In this document: positions 1 to 5,901 of the stretch, one piece after another | How positions within the stretch are numbered: position 1 is the first letter of the stretch | Layout: each line of letters starts with the position of its first letter | Assembly: GCA_937973585.1 (NCBI GenBank) | Contig: CALJKN010000014.1 | Location: 1 to 9,586 of the forward strand | Direction of reading: 5' to 3' | DNA: 9,586 nt | Source: an uncultured Helicobacteraceae bacterium | GTDB lineage: Bacteria > Campylobacterota > Campylobacteria > Campylobacterales > UBA6016 | The notes under the pieces: generated by a model | Database searches by the model: none | What the model saw: only the letters and a program-made list of their open reading frames with translations | Told to the model about the DNA's origin: nothing | Program-made: the position numbers and the translations under genes

Positions 1-7
1 GGCTGAA

Positions 8-16
8 ATTGTATCA
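8..16 (-). promoter_or_regulatory. Probable leftward promoter (extended -10) at the window edge
   Basis: Read on the minus strand, this is TGATACAAT followed by TTCAGCC. It is a TACAAT -10 hexamer with the upstream TG that is common in Campylobacterota promoters. No -35 box is visible at the proper spacing; the upstream DNA is simply A-rich. It would drive a leftward gene starting outside the window and would separate that gene from the toxin-antitoxin operon. The same extended -10 string occurs in front of ybeY. The rest of bases 1-69 shows no coding sequence or hairpin. Confidence 0.4.
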
Positions 17-69
17 TACCTTTTTTAAAGCCTCTTTTTTGAAGGTGACAGACTACTTTTGAACATTAC

Positions 70-456
70 TCACTTAACAAGTTCCAATCCATGTTTACCG
101 CCCACCAACACCTCAAGCGGTATATGAAGCCCGGCGTATAGCTTCTTTATCATCGGCAGGGACAACCCAGTTTTTCTATTTAGCACTTCCGATACTTTGC
201 TCTTTGAAGCGATGCACGGGGTCAAATCTTTTTGCGCAAGCCCCATCTGCTCCATGCGAAATTTTATAGCGTCTATCGGGTCTGGCTCGGATATATGCCA
301 ATGCCTTTCTTCGTACTTTTCGATGAGCAACACAAGCACCTCCAGCTCGTCGCTTTGCGGTGTGCCGACCTCTGGGTCTAGCTCCATTAACGCATCCACT
401 CTAGCTAGCGCATTTTTATAGTCTTTATCGTCTTTAATCTGGCGTATAACCATCAT
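70..456 (-). CDS. HigA-type (COG5499) HTH antitoxin-like protein, without its own toxin
   Basis: This 128-residue protein matches the HigA antitoxin family grouped as COG5499. It has an N-terminal helical region (about residues 1-50, with the family string DELEVLVLLIEKYEE), then a proline-containing link (EPDPIDAIKFRMEQ, residues 57-70) and a C-terminal Cro/C1-type helix-turn-helix (about 68-118, including SKVSEVLNRK and LSLPMIKKLYAGLHIP). Family members normally bind a HigB toxin and the operator of their own operon. Here the gene before it is another antitoxin (459-731), two bases away, and no HigB partner is seen. Two ATG codons stand in tandem at 456-451; the first is annotated, and GGGGT upstream may serve as the ribosome binding site. 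Hand-counted G+C is about 48%, against about 35% for the toxin gene of the same operon, which suggests a different origin. It could be a second antitoxin, a regulator or a relic. The family call is firm; the role is open. Confidence 0.85.
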   Translation of the reverse strand: MMVIRQIKDDKDYKNALARVDALMELDPEVGTPQSDELEVLVLLIEKYEERHWHISEPDPIDAIKFRMEQMGLAQKDLTPCIASKSKVSEVLNRKTGLSLPMIKKLYAGLHIPLEVLVGGKHGLELVK

Positions 457-458
457 CG

Positions 459-731
459 CTACCCCACTCTAATCTCCACCTTCTTACCAAAAGCAGTCGC
501 CAATTTTTGTAAAAAATCAATCCCGACATTGACGCTGCCGTTTTCTATTCGGCTCACTACCGTTTGCGTCGTCCCTAGTTTTTTGGCTAGTTCGGCTTGT
601 GTTAGTTTGTATTGGATTCTTAGCCCGACCAAAATGTCGATTACTTTATATCTTAGCTCTTTGGCTTCATATTCAGCTCTGAACGAATCGTCTTTCAAAG
701 ACTCTTGTAGATGTTTTTGAAAATCATCCAT
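459..731 (-). CDS. XRE-family antitoxin of the Gp49-type toxin
   Basis: This 90-residue protein has an N-terminal helical part (1-27, which may embrace the toxin) and a single Cro/C1 helix-turn-helix (about 28-82). The second and third helices read LTQAELAKKLGTTQTVVSRI, followed by ENGSVNVGIDFLQKLATAFG. Such short XRE proteins are the usual partners of Gp49-like RelE/HigB toxins: they neutralise the toxin and repress the operon by binding a palindrome at the promoter. Its ATG lies inside the 3' end of the toxin gene (8-base overlap, ATGGATGA), with GAGG at 738-741 and a 6-base spacer, so the two are translationally coupled. The most likely target is the 7-bp inverted repeat at 1077-1094. The function is inferred from family and arrangement. 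Confidence 0.88.
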   Translation of the reverse strand: MDDFQKHLQESLKDDSFRAEYEAKELRYKVIDILVGLRIQYKLTQAELAKKLGTTQTVVSRIENGSVNVGIDFLQKLATAFGKKVEIRVG

Positions 732-1068
732 TTTGTACCTCTTTCATTCTTTTTATGGCTATATCAATCTCTTTTCTCGGCGTGGCTTGTGTCTTCTTCT
801 TAAATCCGTGAAGCATTACAAAAGTTCTATCCGTATGAGCAAAATACAGAACACGATAAATACCGGATTTGTCTTTTGTTCTGACTTCATAGATTTTGGC
901 TTCAAGATGTTTGACAAAAGGCAAACCTAGCCCTATACCGTATTTTTTCAAAAGCTCAAAAACCTTGAAAATTTCGGCTTTCGATTCATCAGACAACTCA
1001 TCAATCCACTCTTTTATAGGTGAGTTGCTGTTACTATTAAAAAAGTAGTTGATATTCCAATGTTCCAT
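724..1068 (-). CDS. Gp49-like RelE/HigB-family toxin (putative mRNA interferase)
   Basis: This 114-residue protein fits the phage-derived Gp49-like family (PF05973) of the RelE superfamily. The hallmarks are SPIKEWIDEL plus a helix (residues 16-44), KHLEAKIYEVR (53-63), the strand IYRVLYF (70-76), and the C-terminal block MLHGFKKKTQATP (85-97) followed by a basic helix. Relatives cut mRNA on the ribosome. Basic residues that could act in binding or catalysis include R63, R72, H87 and K90-K92; this is inference from the fold. The length is normal and no residue block is missing, so the gene looks intact. It is the first gene of a three-gene operon and precedes its antitoxin, as in higBA modules. 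No Shine-Dalgarno sequence precedes the ATG, and the promoter places transcription start at or next to it, suggesting a leaderless message. Hand-counted G+C is about 35%, below neighbouring genes, consistent with acquisition by transfer. Confidence 0.88.
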   Translation of the reverse strand: MEHWNINYFFNSNSNSPIKEWIDELSDESKAEIFKVFELLKKYGIGLGLPFVKHLEAKIYEVRTKDKSGIYRVLYFAHTDRTFVMLHGFKKKTQATPRKEIDIAIKRMKEVQNG

Positions 1069-1074
1069 AGCTAA

Positions 1075-1103
1075 ATTATATCTTATTAGATATATGAGGT
1101 CAA
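1075..1103 (-). promoter_or_regulatory. Sigma70-type promoter of the toxin-antitoxin operon
   Basis: On the minus strand, TTGACC (1103-1098) and TATAAT (1080-1075) are separated by exactly 17 bases, close to the sigma70 consensus. Only six bases (1069-1074) separate the -10 box from the toxin ATG at 1068, so transcription should begin at or within a base or two of that start codon. Confidence 0.8.
1077..1094. promoter_or_regulatory. Palindromic operator candidate over the toxin-antitoxin promoter
   Basis: This is a perfect inverted repeat, TATATCT-N4-AGATATA (7-bp arms), covering four bases of the -10 box and most of the spacer. Its position suits repression by the XRE antitoxin encoded in the operon, as is usual for type II systems. 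Its A+T richness lowers the weight of the match, but its placement supports it. Whether the COG5499 protein also binds cannot be seen. Confidence 0.6.
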
Positions 1104-1122
1104 GTTTATTTTGTGGAGTTTT

Positions 1123-1142
1123 GCCCCGCCGAGTTGCGGGGC
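1123..1142. terminator. GC-rich stem-loop after dnaK (terminator-like, lacks a U-tract)
   Basis: A perfect 7-bp stem, GCCCCGC / GCGGGGC, encloses a six-base loop, 23 bases past the dnaK stop and about 20 bases upstream of the toxin promoter -35 box. The position fits the end of the hrcA-grpE-dnaK transcript. On the minus strand the stem is followed by AAAACTCC, so there is no run of T as in a canonical intrinsic terminator. It could instead protect the 3' end of the message. Confidence 0.45.
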
Positions 1143-1165
1143 ATGCGGAATTTGGAGGTTCTTTT

Positions 1166-3055
1166 TTATTCTACTTCAGCATCGATGACATCGTCGTCTT
1201 TTTTGGCTTGTCCGCCTTGTGCTCCGTGTGGTGCGCCTGCTTCGCCGCCCTCTTTTTTGTACATAGCTTCCGCTAGTTTGTGGCTGGCAGATGCTAGATT
1301 TCTGGTTGCTACCTCTATCTCGTCTTTGCCTACGCCGTCTTTTGCTACTACATCTTTTAGCTCTTTTATAGCCGCTTCGATTTTTGCTTTTTCGTCGGCG
1401 CTTACCGCTTCACCTGATTCGGCAAGTGTTTTTTCGGTTTGGTGGATTAGGGCATCCGCTTGGTTTTTGGCCTCTACGACCTCTTTTCTTTTTTTGTCTT
1501 CCTCTTTGTGCGCTTCGGCCTCTTGTACCATTTTGTTGATCTCGTCTTCGTTTAGACCCGATGAACCCGTGATTTTGATATTTGACTCTTTGCCGCTCGC
1601 TTTGTCTTTTGCCGATACGTTTAGGATACCGTTGGCATCGATGTCAAACGTAACTTCGATTTGAGGCACACCTCTTGGAGCCGCCATGATACCGCCTAGC
1701 TCGAACATACCTAGCGATTTGTTGTCTTTTGCAAACTCTCTCTCGCCTTGTAGTACATGGATAGTAACAGCCGGTTGGTTGTCCTCCGCCGTTGAGAATG
1801 TTTGCGATTTTTTGGCCGGAATCGTTGTCCCTCTCTCGATAACTTTTGTCATCACGCCGCCGAGTGTCTCGATACCTAGGCTTAGCGGAGTTACGTCAAG
1901 AAGCAATACGTCTTTTACGTCCCCTTTTAGTACGCCGCCTTGGATTGCCGCACCCACCGCAACAACTTCGTCAGGGTTTACCGTTTTGTTCAAATCTTTG
2001 CCGAAATACTCTTTTACCATCTCTTGAATTCTAGGAACCCTAGTTGAGCCGCCGACCATTACGACCTCGTCGATTGCGCCCTTGTCAAGTCCTGCCTGTT
2101 TTAAAACCTCAACAATTTTTGTTTTTGTTTTGTCAACCAAATCACCGATAACAGACTCAAATTTTGCCCTTGTAAGCTTTTTGACAAGGTGTTTTGGGCC
2201 TGTCGCATCAGCCGTGATAAACGGTAGATTGATCTCGGTCTCCATAGCGGTCGATAGCTCTTTTTTGGCATTTTCGGCCGCTTCTTTTAGTCTTTGAAGC
2301 GCCATTTTGTCAGATTTAAGGTCGATACCTTGCTCTGCTTTGAACTCGTCTGCTAACCAGTCGATGATTCTATTGTCAAAGTCATCACCGCCAAGGAATG
2401 CATCTCCATCAGTCGCAAGAACCTCAAATACGCCGTCGCCAACGTCTAGTACCGTAACGTCAAACGTACCGCCGCCTAGGTCATAGATAAGGATTTTTTC
2501 TTGCGCTTTTCTATCAAGACCGTAAGCCAGTGATGCAGCCGTAGGCTCATTGATGATTCTAAGGACGTTCAGACCGGCGATAATACCCGCCTCTTTTGTC
2601 GCTTTTCTTTGAGCGTCGTTGAAGTATGCAGGCACGGTGATTACAGCGTCCGTTACCTCTTCACCTAGGAAGCTCTCTGCATCTTCTTTTAGTTTTATCA
2701 GAATTTTTGCGGAAATCTCTTGCGGCGTATATATTTTGTCGCCGATTTCGACTGCGCAAGCGCCGTTTCTGTCTACTATTTTGTACGATACTTTGCTTTT
2801 TGCTTCGTTTGCTTTTGTCTCACTTGTCATAAGACCCATAATTCTCTTGATAGAGTAGATTGTTTTTTCCGGGTTTGTGATAGCTTGTCTTTTTGCCGTC
2901 ATACCTACTAGCACTTCACCTTTGTCGGTAAACGCTACGACGGAAGGGGTAGTTCTAGCCCCCTCTTTGTTTGCTAGCACTTTTGGCTCACTACCTTCCA
3001 TAAAAGCTACGCAAGAGTTTGTTGTTCCAAGGTCAATTCCAATTACTTTTCCCAT
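1166..3055 (-). CDS. dnaK: Chaperone protein DnaK (Hsp70)
   Basis: This is a cytoplasmic ATP-driven chaperone that binds and releases unfolded segments with GrpE and DnaJ. The 629-residue length is typical. Visible Hsp70 landmarks are IGIDLGTTNS (residues 5-14), the second phosphate loop DLGGGTFDV (192-200), VGGSTRVP (334-341), and the interdomain linker VLLLDVTPLS (383-392). After these come the substrate-binding beta domain, a helical lid and a Gly/Ala-rich tail ending in DDDVIDAEVE. The ATG start has AGGA at 3063-3066, seven bases upstream. It is the last gene of the heat-shock operon, 86 bases after grpE, a longer gap than hrcA-grpE and one that contains a stem-loop. dnaJ is not adjacent, as is usual in Campylobacterota. 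Expression should follow the CIRCE/HrcA-controlled promoter at 4526-4554, and no clear second promoter is seen before it. Long open frames antisense to it are shadows. Confidence 0.99.
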   Translation of the reverse strand: MGKVIGIDLGTTNSCVAFMEGSEPKVLANKEGARTTPSVVAFTDKGEVLVGMTAKRQAITNPEKTIYSIKRIMGLMTSETKANEAKSKVSYKIVDRNGACAVEIGDKIYTPQEISAKILIKLKEDAESFLGEEVTDAVITVPAYFNDAQRKATKEAGIIAGLNVLRIINEPTAASLAYGLDRKAQEKILIYDLGGGTFDVTVLDVGDGVFEVLATDGDAFLGGDDFDNRIIDWLADEFKAEQGIDLKSDKMALQRLKEAAENAKKELSTAMETEINLPFITADATGPKHLVKKLTRAKFESVIGDLVDKTKTKIVEVLKQAGLDKGAIDEVVMVGGSTRVPRIQEMVKEYFGKDLNKTVNPDEVVAVGAAIQGGVLKGDVKDVLLLDVTPLSLGIETLGGVMTKVIERGTTIPAKKSQTFSTAEDNQPAVTIHVLQGEREFAKDNKSLGMFELGGIMAAPRGVPQIEVTFDIDANGILNVSAKDKASGKESNIKITGSSGLNEDEINKMVQEAEAHKEEDKKRKEVVEAKNQADALIHQTEKTLAESGEAVSADEKAKIEAAIKELKDVVAKDGVGKDEIEVATRNLASASHKLAEAMYKKEGGEAGAPHGAQGGQAKKDDDVIDAEVE

Positions 3056-3085
3056 TTTATTATCCTTTTTTATTTAGATTTAAAC

Positions 3086-3112
3086 GCCGACCGAACAAAG
3101 TCCGGTTTCGGC
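3086..3112. other. Stem-loop in the grpE-dnaK intergenic region
   Basis: On the minus strand the RNA can form an 11-bp stem: GCCG with CGGC outside, a two-base AA bulge, then ACCGGAC with GTTCGGT inside (one G-U pair) and a UUU loop. It ends 30 bases before the dnaK ATG. It is followed by GTTTAAATC rather than a U-tract, so it is not a standard terminator. A processing or stability element between the two cistrons is plausible, but this is inference. Confidence 0.5.
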
Positions 3113-3139
3113 TACGCTAGGCGCTGTGCCGCTAAAGAT

Positions 3140-3163
3140 GGTTAGCGCTTGCATACGCTAACC
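3140..3163. other. Perfect inverted repeat spanning the grpE stop codon
   Basis: GGTTAGCG (3140-3147) and CGCTAACC (3156-3163) form a perfect 8-bp stem with an 8-base loop. The repeat covers the last codons of grpE and its TAA stop (3144-3142). Minus-strand sequence after it reads ATCTTTAGCGG, which has no U-tract. It may stabilise the upstream message or mark an RNase cleavage site. Confidence 0.5.
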
Positions 3164-3654
3164 AAAGCGGGTCTAATCACTCTGTCTTTAAAGATATACC
3201 CTTTTTGCAAGGTAGCCACGATATGCCCCTCTTCTACCTCGTCACTAGGCGCTTGCATGATAGCCTCGTGCATCTCAGGGTCAAACTCACCCGTGACGGC
3301 TATTTGTTTGATACCGTTTCGTTCAAACGTTTTGATGAGGTTGTCGAGAGTCAGAGATACACCCTCTCTTAGTTTATCCCCCTCTACCGCCTCACCGCTA
3401 TGGGCAAGAGCCAGCTCCAAAGAGTCTATGATAGGCAACATATCTTTTGCAAACTTTTCGTTTGTATAGTCGATTGCCATTTGCTTCTCTTTTTCGACCC
3501 TTTTTTTTACGTTCTCAAAATCGGCATGAGCTCTTAGATATTTGTCCTCAAGCTCTTTGTATCTCTCTTCGATACTAGGCTCTACGCTCTCACCCTCGCA
3601 AGTCTCTGCCGCATCTTCTTTTATAGTCTCTTCGTTTTTTATCTCTTCACTCAA
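3142..3654 (-). CDS. grpE: GrpE, nucleotide exchange factor for DnaK
   Basis: GrpE is a homodimer that ejects ADP from DnaK and so resets its substrate cycle. The 170-residue protein has an acidic, probably disordered N-terminus (1-27), a long helical coiled-coil region (about 28-100) and the compact beta domain. The latter carries FDPEMHEAI (124-132) and the C-terminal signature GYIFKDRVIRPALVSV (152-167). The length is ordinary for the family. The predicted start codon is TTG at 3654-3652, supported by a strong AGGAG at 3665-3661 with a six-base spacer; no in-frame ATG lies nearby. It follows hrcA by 16 bases and precedes dnaK, so regulator, exchange factor and chaperone are made from one transcript. 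The weak start codon may keep GrpE below DnaK. Confidence 0.97.
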   Translation of the reverse strand: MSEEIKNEETIKEDAAETCEGESVEPSIEERYKELEDKYLRAHADFENVKKRVEKEKQMAIDYTNEKFAKDMLPIIDSLELALAHSGEAVEGDKLREGVSLTLDNLIKTFERNGIKQIAVTGEFDPEMHEAIMQAPSDEVEEGHIVATLQKGYIFKDRVIRPALVSVCKR

Positions 3655-3670
3655 ATCTATCTCCTTTAAA

Positions 3671-4471
3671 TCAGTTTAACGCACACAAAAATCCGCCGAA
3701 ATCTCTGGAGAGGTGCCCGACATAGAGCATCTCCGCATCGGTATTTCCTATTCTGGCATCTGTTTTTACAGCCATAAAGCCGTCCGGAATAAGGTTTCTA
3801 AAATATATCCCGCTCCCTATCTCAGATGCGACGCTACCGTCCATAAACCACGGCAGTTTCTCGCTTGCCCATTCGTTGTCGGTTTTTGCGATCTCCAGAA
3901 TCTCCTCTTTGTTGGCGATAGCTTTCGCCTGTTTGGCTATGTATTCGTTTAGCCTTGAGGATACCTCGAAAACACCGTAATGAAGTGCCAAGTCCCTAAT
4001 CTGGGTGGACTCCAACCCCAAAAATTCATCCAAAAACGCTTTTAGGTTTGAATCCCCTTTTAGTAGCACTTCACCCATCTCAAACTCGGCGACTACATAT
4101 TTTGATCCGGCCTGATAAGAGCCTAATAGTTTGTCGCTTTGTTTGATTTTTAGGATTGAGGCGATTTTGAAATCTTTGGAGGCGGCCTCAAAGTTTCTTA
4201 GGCTCCCGATCTGAACACTTTTTATGGGTGCTAGACGTTCGCTCCAAAACTCTCTAAGGGCAATCTGACTAGGAACTCTCCCGCCGGAGATATGAAACTG
4301 CACAAGGACACCCTCTTCCACCATTTGTTTAAAATAGTTTCTGATGGTAGCCGACGATATCTCAAGCCCTATAACCGACTGAAGGTACTCGGAACCTATA
4401 GGTGCAGTTGTCTTGATATACTCGGAAATTATGCACTCTAAGATGATAGCTTTTTTATCAACTTTAGCCAT
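3671..4471 (-). CDS. hrcA: Heat-shock transcriptional repressor HrcA
   Basis: HrcA binds the CIRCE inverted repeat and represses heat-shock genes; it loses activity when misfolded, usually relieved by GroEL. The 266-residue protein has an N-terminal winged helix (about residues 1-75). APIGSEYL (23-30) and the recognition region ISSATIRNYFKQMVEEGVL (38-56) match the family, followed by the wing HISGGRVPS (60-68). The remaining part is the divergent dimerisation and effector domain. It is shorter than Bacillus HrcA (about 340 residues) but near the size usual in Campylobacterota. The ATG start is at 4471; the upstream sequence has only a weak Shine-Dalgarno (ACGGCT). It is the first gene of hrcA-grpE-dnaK and lies directly downstream of a CIRCE copy, so it is autoregulated. 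Confidence 0.96.
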   Translation of the reverse strand: MAKVDKKAIILECIISEYIKTTAPIGSEYLQSVIGLEISSATIRNYFKQMVEEGVLVQFHISGGRVPSQIALREFWSERLAPIKSVQIGSLRNFEAASKDFKIASILKIKQSDKLLGSYQAGSKYVVAEFEMGEVLLKGDSNLKAFLDEFLGLESTQIRDLALHYGVFEVSSRLNEYIAKQAKAIANKEEILEIAKTDNEWASEKLPWFMDGSVASEIGSGIYFRNLIPDGFMAVKTDARIGNTDAEMLYVGHLSRDFGGFLCALN

Positions 4472-4494
4472 TTGTTAGCCGTTTATTTTTTTAT

Positions 4495-4521
4495 TTAGCG
4501 CTTAATAAATTCAAGTGCTAA
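4495..4521. promoter_or_regulatory. CIRCE operator (HrcA binding site)
   Basis: The sequence TTAGCGCTT-N9-AAGTGCTAA matches the CIRCE consensus TTAGCACTC-N9-GAGTGCTAA, with the exact nine-base spacer. The arms differ from perfect symmetry at one position. On the minus strand it begins four bases after the -10 box, so it covers the predicted transcription start. HrcA bound here should block the promoter and thereby repress hrcA, grpE and dnaK. It is the only CIRCE found in the window. Confidence 0.95.
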
Positions 4522-4525
4522 TAAA

Positions 4526-4554
4526 ATTATACATCTTTAGCCGATAGTTGTCAA
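4526..4554 (-). promoter_or_regulatory. Consensus sigma70 promoter of hrcA-grpE-dnaK
   Basis: On the minus strand, TTGACA (4554-4549), a 17-base spacer and TATAAT (4531-4526) give a perfect consensus promoter. The TGA inside the -35 box is the stop codon of galU, so the promoter starts within the upstream gene. CIRCE follows immediately, giving a strong promoter held down by HrcA. Confidence 0.92.
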
Positions 4555-5378
4555 GATTTATTATTAGCCTCTGCATAAAAAGCGTTAGTAGCCGCTACAA
4601 ACCCCTCTACACTACCGCAATCGTATCTTTTACCTTTAAATTTATAGGCTATAACCATATTGTTTTTGGCTTGTGTTTTTAGTGCGTCTGTTATCTGCAA
4701 CTCTCCGTTTTTGCCTGCCGGAGTATTTTTGAGGATGTCAAATATATCGGGGGTCAGGATATATCTGCCGATGATCGCCATATTTGACGGGGCATCCTGC
4801 GGGAATGGTTTTTCCACCATATCGCTAACCATAAACACGCCGTTTTCTATCTCCTTGCCGTCCACTATCCCGTATTTTGTAGACTCGGCAATATCTATCT
4901 CCTCTATAGCCACAATCGAACATCTGTATTTTTTGTACAGCTCAACCATCTGCCCCAAAACACTCTCGCCGTACCCTACGCACAAGTCATCAGCCAATAA
5001 AACCGCAAAAGGGACGTTTCCTATCAAAGTCTCACCCGTCAGTATCGCATGCCCCAGACCCTTCATCTCGATTTGTCTGGTATACGAAAAAGTGCAAACA
5101 TCTATAATGTTTCTGATATCGGCTAAATATCTCTCTTTTTCCGTCCCTTTGATTTGGTGCTCAAGCTCATACGATATATCAAAGTGATCCTCTATAGCCC
5201 TCTTGCCCCGACCCGTGACTACCGCCATCTCGGTTAGTCCGGCCTCCATCGCCTCCTCGACTCCGTATTGGATAAGCGGTTTTGTAAGGACAGGGAGCAT
5301 CTCTTTTGGCATCGCTTTTGTAACAGGTAAAAATCTGGTTCCGTATCCGGCGGCCGGAAAAAGGCATTTGGTTATCAA
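4551..5378 (-). CDS. galU: UTP-glucose-1-phosphate uridylyltransferase
   Basis: GalU makes UDP-glucose from UTP and glucose-1-phosphate in the cytoplasm, feeding LPS, capsule and other glycan synthesis. The 275-residue protein opens with FPAAGYGTRFLPVTKAMPKE (residues 7-26), containing the GxGTRxLPxTK nucleotide-binding signature and the PKEMLP motif. It also shows the acidic pair D130-D131 (LLADDL), VEKP (188-191) and GELQITDA (225-232), all normal for the family. The start codon is TTG at 5378-5376, chosen because MITKCLFPAAG matches the family N-terminus and because GGAG stands at 5391-5388 with a nine-base spacer. The gene is divergent from ybeY. Its TGA stop is embedded in the heat-shock promoter, and no terminator separates it from hrcA, so some read-through into that operon is possible. 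Confidence 0.97.
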   Translation of the reverse strand: MITKCLFPAAGYGTRFLPVTKAMPKEMLPVLTKPLIQYGVEEAMEAGLTEMAVVTGRGKRAIEDHFDISYELEHQIKGTEKERYLADIRNIIDVCTFSYTRQIEMKGLGHAILTGETLIGNVPFAVLLADDLCVGYGESVLGQMVELYKKYRCSIVAIEEIDIAESTKYGIVDGKEIENGVFMVSDMVEKPFPQDAPSNMAIIGRYILTPDIFDILKNTPAGKNGELQITDALKTQAKNNMVIAYKFKGKRYDCGSVEGFVAATNAFYAEANNKS

Positions 5379-5408
5379 AGTTTATGACTCCGTTTCGTTT
5401 TTGGCTCT

Positions 5409-5417
5409 ATTCTATCA
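5409..5417 (-). promoter_or_regulatory. Candidate galU promoter (-10 only)
   Basis: The minus strand reads TGATAGAAT, an extended -10 box 31 bases before the galU TTG. There is no good -35 box at 16-18 bases; a G-run lies in the spacer. It faces away from the ybeY candidate promoter in the same 91-base divergent region. The call rests on the hexamer and position only. Confidence 0.4.
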
Positions 5418-5438
5418 ACGCCCCCCTTAAATCGGTTT

Positions 5439-5447
5439 TGATACAAT
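5439..5447 (+). promoter_or_regulatory. Candidate ybeY promoter (extended -10)
   Basis: TGATACAAT, with the TACAAT hexamer at 5442-5447, lies 22 bases before the ybeY ATG. No convincing -35 box is present. The motif is identical to the one at the left edge of the window, which supports a shared promoter style in this genome. Confidence 0.45.
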
Positions 5448-5469
5448 TCATCGCAAAAGGATATGGCGC

Positions 5470-5883
5470 ATGATAGACTTTGAAAACGAAACAGAGTACG
5501 AGATAAACAGTGAGTTGTTTGAGGATATTTTTTCGGCTCTGGCAACAGACAAGCAGATGGAACTAATCGTAGTAAGCGACGATAGAATCAGAGAGCTAAA
5601 CAGCGAGCACAGAGGGATAGACAAGGCAACCGATGTACTGAGCTTTCCTATAAAACACTCCAAAACAAACTTTTTGGGTTCCGTCATCATATCGGCAGAT
5701 ACAGCCTCGACGGTAGCAAAAGAGTTGGGGCACCGATTTGAAGATGAGATGAGGATTTTATTTATCCACGGTCTTTTGCATATTATGGGGTTTGACCACG
5801 AAACAGACAACGGGCAGATGAGGCAAAAAGAGATAGAGATAGCCGCCCGTTTCGCACTATCTGCACCGCTAACACAAAGATAA
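5470..5883 (+). CDS. ybeY: YbeY, rRNA-maturation endoribonuclease
   Basis: YbeY is a zinc-dependent single-strand endoribonuclease that acts in 16S rRNA 3'-end maturation and ribosome quality control. The 137-residue protein carries the zinc motif HGLLHIMGFDH (residues 100-110; H100, H104 and H110 as ligands) and the conserved TDVLSFP (54-60). The usual LGDIxIS strand appears as LGSVIIS (69-75), with serine in place of the common acidic residue. The ATG at 5470 has AGGA at 5458-5461; an ATG seven bases upstream runs into a stop at once. It is the only plus-strand gene here, divergent from galU and convergent with mrdA. Its stop is 18 bases from that of mrdA, with no terminator hairpin visible between them. 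Confidence 0.95.
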   Translation: MIDFENETEYEINSELFEDIFSALATDKQMELIVVSDDRIRELNSEHRGIDKATDVLSFPIKHSKTNFLGSVIISADTASTVAKELGHRFEDEMRILFIHGLLHIMGFDHETDNGQMRQKEIEIAARFALSAPLTQR

Positions 5884-5901
5884 TTGGGATTGGAGTATGC
5901 C

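Noticed and set aside
70..1068. Toxin-antitoxin-chaperone (TAC) system
   Set aside because: The third gene encodes an HTH protein of the COG5499 family and not a SecB-like chaperone.
1113..1664. Plus-strand open frame of 183 codons antisense to dnaK
   Set aside because: Long antisense frames over dnaK are a well-known effect of its codon bias; this one has low-complexity Ser/Ala/Phe composition, no ribosome binding site and no recognisable domain.
3140..3163. Inverted repeat at the grpE end as an intrinsic terminator
   Set aside because: There is no U-tract after it on the minus strand, and termination here would cut dnaK off from its only clear promoter.
4660..5187. Plus-strand frame of 175 codons opposite galU
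   Set aside because: It lies wholly inside galU, whose motifs are complete; the translation is Ser/Ile/Pro-rich with no family resemblance.
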